From: an uncultured Collinsella sp.
GTDB lineage: Bacteria > Actinomycetota > Coriobacteriia > Coriobacteriales > Coriobacteriaceae
NCBI GenBank assembly: GCA_958435545.1
Contig: CAUBGU010000060.1
Location: 1-8,507, forward strand
Direction of reading: 5' to 3'
Length of the DNA stretch: 8,507 nt
Under the pieces are notes generated by a model. The model was not told the origin of the DNA. It was given only the letters and a program-made list of their open reading frames with translations, and searched no databases. Made by a program: the position numbers and the translations under genes. Positions 6,432 through 8,507 of the stretch are shown here, in pieces. How positions within the stretch are numbered: the first letter of the stretch is position 1; the number at the start of each line of letters is the position of its first letter.

Positions 6432-8507
6432 ACTCGGTACGGGCAACCTGGTCGATGCGGTAACCCTCGATCTGGTCGCCGGGCTTGATGTCCTGGAAGT
6501 TCTCCAGGCCAATGCCGCCCTCGGAACCACTCTTGAGGCTCTTGGCCTCGTCCTTGTAGTGACGCATCGAGGCGATCTTGCCGTTGAAGACCACGATGCC
6601 GTCGCGCACCAGGCGCACGGAATCGGTCGCGGCGATCTCGCCCTCTTCGACGCGGACACCGGCGGCGATACCGACTTTGGGCACCTTGAAGGTGTCCAGG
6701 ACGGTCGCGGTACCCGTGGCGACCTCGACCTCGGTGGGCTTGAGCATGCCGATACGGGCGGCGTCGAGCTCCTCGAGGCACTTATAGATGACGTCGTAGC
6801 AACGGATCTCGACGCCCTCGCGCTCGGCAGCGGAGCGGGCCTTACCGTCGGGACGGACGCCAAAGCCGATGATGATGGCGTTGGAGGCGTCGGCCAGGAC
6901 GACGTCGGTCTCGTTGATGGCGCCAACGGCGGAGTGGATCGTGTTGATGCGAACCTCGGACTGATCCATCTTGTCGAGCGAGTCCTGAAGGGCCTCGATG
7001 GAACCCTGGACGTCGGCCTTGATGATCAGGTTGAGCTCCTTGACCTCGGCGTCGGCAATGGTCTCGAAGAGGTTCTCGAGCGTGACGTGCTTGACGCGGC
7101 TCTGCTCCTCGATACGGGCCTTCAGCGAACGCTCGTCGGCCAGCGCACGTGCCTCGCGCTCGTCCTCGAACACGCGGAACTCGTCACCGGCGTTGGGCAC
7201 GGACTGCAGGCCCAGAATCTCGACGGCGTCGGAGGGACCGGCCTCGGTGACGGCGCGGCCCTTGGGGTCGAGCATGGCGCGGACGCGGCCGTAGGTAAGG
7301 CCGGCGACCAGCGTATCGCCCACGTGCAGGGTACCGCGGGTCACGAGCACGGTAGCGACCGAGCCGCGGCCCTTGTCGAGCTTGGCCTCGAGGACGTTGC
7401 CGGAGGCAAAGGTGTCCGGGTTGGCCTTGAGCTCGAGCACGTCGGCCTGGAGCAGCACGGTCTCCAGAAGTTCGTCGATACCGATCTTCTGCTTAGCCGA
7501 GATGTTGACGAACATGTTCTGTCCGCCCCACTCCTCGGGGATGACTCCGTACTCGGTGAGCTCCTGACGCACACGGTCGGGGTTGGCGCCCGGCTTATCG
7601 ATCTTGTTGACGGCGACGACGATGGGTACGCCGGCGGCCTTGGCGTGGTTGATCGACTCGACGGTCTGGGGCATGACGCCGTCGTCGGCAGCCACGATCA
7701 GAATGACGATGTCGGTCACCTTGGCGCCACGGGCACGCATAGCCGTAAAGGTGGCGTGGCCCGGGGTATCGATGAAGGTGATCTTGCGGTCGTTGATCAT
7801 GACCTGCGAAGCGCCGATGGCCTGCGTAATGCCGCCCGCCTCGCCGGCAGCAACGCCGGTGTGACGGATGGCGTCGAGGAGGCTCGTCTTGCCGTGGTCG
7901 ACGTGGCCCATGACGGTGACGACCGGGGCACGCGGCTTAAGGTCGGCGGGATCGTCGTAGAACGAGAAGGTGTTCTCCTCCTCGGGGGTGATGATCTTGA
8001 TCTGACGGCCCAGATCGTCGGCAACGAGCTCGACGAGGTCGTCGGACATGGACTGCGTCATGGTGAGCGGCGTACCCAGCAGGAACAGGCGCTTGATGAT
8101 GTCGTTGGCCGGAACGTCGAGCGCCTCGGCAAGCTCCTGGACGGTAACGCCCTGGGAGACCTTGATGGCGTCGAGGTCCTCGGGGTTCACGCCCTGGGCC
8201 AGCGCCTCCTCTATCTTGCGCTCCTCCTGAGCCTTGGCAGCCTCGCGCTCGCGCTTCTCCTTGCGCTTCTTGCGGCGACCGGTGGACTCGCGAGAGGCCT
8301 CCTCGACGGCAGCACGAGCCTCCTCGAGCACCTTCTCGCGGCTGTACTCCTCGGCCTCGCGAGCCATGCGGCTGTAGTGGTCCTCTTCGTTGTTGTGACC
8401 GCCCTTGCGCTTCTTGCCCTTGCCCTGCTTATCGGGGTTGGGGAAGTCCATGCCGGCAGCGACGTTGTTGCTGGCGTTGGTGCGATGGCTGTGCGGACGG
8501 CTCTCGG
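6430..8507 (-). CDS. infB: Translation initiation factor IF-2, 5' end beyond window
   Basis: IF2 is a GTPase that brings fMet-tRNA to the 30S P site and promotes subunit joining. The frame is open to the window edge: 18 codons precede the first in-window ATG (8451), which has no Shine-Dalgarno sequence, so the true start lies outside. Numbering from that Met: a highly charged Lys/Arg/Glu helix at ~20-90; the IF2_N domain at ~102-152 ([12 protein letters not shown]); the G domain with G1 GHVDHGKT (182-189), G2 GGITQAIGA (206-214), G3 DTPGH (228-232), G4 NKID (282-285) and G5 SAK (318-320). Beta-barrel domain II, the IF2 middle domain (~455-560) and the fMet-tRNA-binding C2 domain (~575-670) follow. 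The G2 loop has Ala211 where many IF2s have His (GGITQHIGA). The invariant His232 of DTPGH is present. The stop lies 11 nt before rbfA. Confidence 0.97.
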   Translation of the reverse strand, partial: ESRPHSHRTNASNNVAAGMDFPNPDKQGKGKKRKGGHNNEEDHYSRMAREAEEYSREKVLEEARAAVEEASRESTGRRKKRKEKREREAAKAQEERKIEEALAQGVNPEDLDAIKVSQGVTVQELAEALDVPANDIIKRLFLLGTPLTMTQSMSDDLVELVADDLGRQIKIITPEEENTFSFYDDPADLKPRAPVVTVMGHVDHGKTSLLDAIRHTGVAAGEAGGITQAIGASQVMINDRKITFIDTPGHATFTAMRARGAKVTDIVILIVAADDGVMPQTVESINHAKAAGVPIVVAVNKIDKPGANPDRVRQELTEYGVIPEEWGGQNMFVNISAKQKIGIDELLETVLLQADVLELKANPDTFASGNVLEAKLDKGRGSVATVLVTRGTLHVGDTLVAGLTYGRVRAMLDPKGRAVTEAGPSDAVEILGLQSVPNAGDEFRVFEDEREARALADERSLKARIEEQSRVKHVTLENLFETIADAEVKELNLIIKADVQGSIEALQDSLDKMDQSEVRINTIHSAVGAINETDVVLADASNAIIIGFGVRPDGKARSAAEREGVEIRCYDVIYKCLEELDAARIGMLKPTEVEVATGTATVLDTFKVPKVGIAAGVRVEEGEIAATDSVRLVRDGIVVFNGKIASMRHYKDEAKSLKSGSEGGIGLENFQDIKPGDQIEGYRIDQVARTE

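Noticed and set aside
6419..6781. Upstream extension of the rbfA frame over the 3' end of infB
   Set aside because: The Arg/Gly-rich translation is out-of-frame infB. The rbfA family N-terminus and a good ribosome binding site both place the start at 6418.
8451..8507. Internal ATG at 8451 as the true IF2 start or a shorter IF2 isoform start
   Set aside because: The frame stays open to the window edge with IF2-like low-complexity sequence, and there is no Shine-Dalgarno motif before this ATG.
1..8507. Undescribed defence, mobile or biosynthetic system
   Set aside because: Every stretch except 110 bp is covered by recognisable core genes with intact motifs. No repeats, integrase, transposase, toxin or unknown gene was seen.

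Overview
The window is a dense run of seven co-directional housekeeping genes, all on the minus strand, so it is read from high to low coordinates. In transcription order they are infB (5' end outside the window), rbfA, a DHH/DHHA1 phosphoesterase of the NrnA type, truB, ribF, dnaG and rpoD (3' end outside the window). I found no RNA gene, mobile element, CRISPR array, prophage or secondary-metabolite gene. The DNA is GC-rich and its proteins are Ala/Asp/Glu/Arg-rich. Gene order and protein style suggest a high-GC Gram-positive, most likely a Coriobacteriia member close to Collinsella. That placement rests on pattern recognition only and was not computed.

Region by region: 8507-6430 holds most of translation initiation factor IF2, with an open frame running off the right edge. 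6418-6008 is ribosome-binding factor A. 6015-4972 is the nanoRNase/pAp-phosphatase-like DHH protein. 4956-4024 is tRNA pseudouridine-55 synthase. 4027-3020 is the bifunctional riboflavin kinase/FAD synthetase. 3027-919 is primase. 808-1 is the N-terminal half of the primary sigma factor, ending inside region 2. Junctions from infB to dnaG are overlaps (4 to 8 nt) or gaps of 11 to 15 nt. The only real intergenic space is the 110 bp between dnaG and rpoD (809-918), where a local rpoD promoter would sit.

Functionally, the window joins the downstream half of the widespread nusA-infB translation/RNA-maturation operon (infB-rbfA-nrnA-truB-ribF) directly to the dnaG-rpoD core of the macromolecular-synthesis operon. 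Ribosome assembly, translation initiation, tRNA modification, RNA turnover, flavin cofactor supply, replication priming and transcription initiation could therefore share transcripts. No undescribed system was seen. Points worth a second look are the operon junction, a hexanucleotide tandem repeat in the acidic segment of the sigma factor, the long low-complexity linker in primase, and motif substitutions in RibF and IF2.
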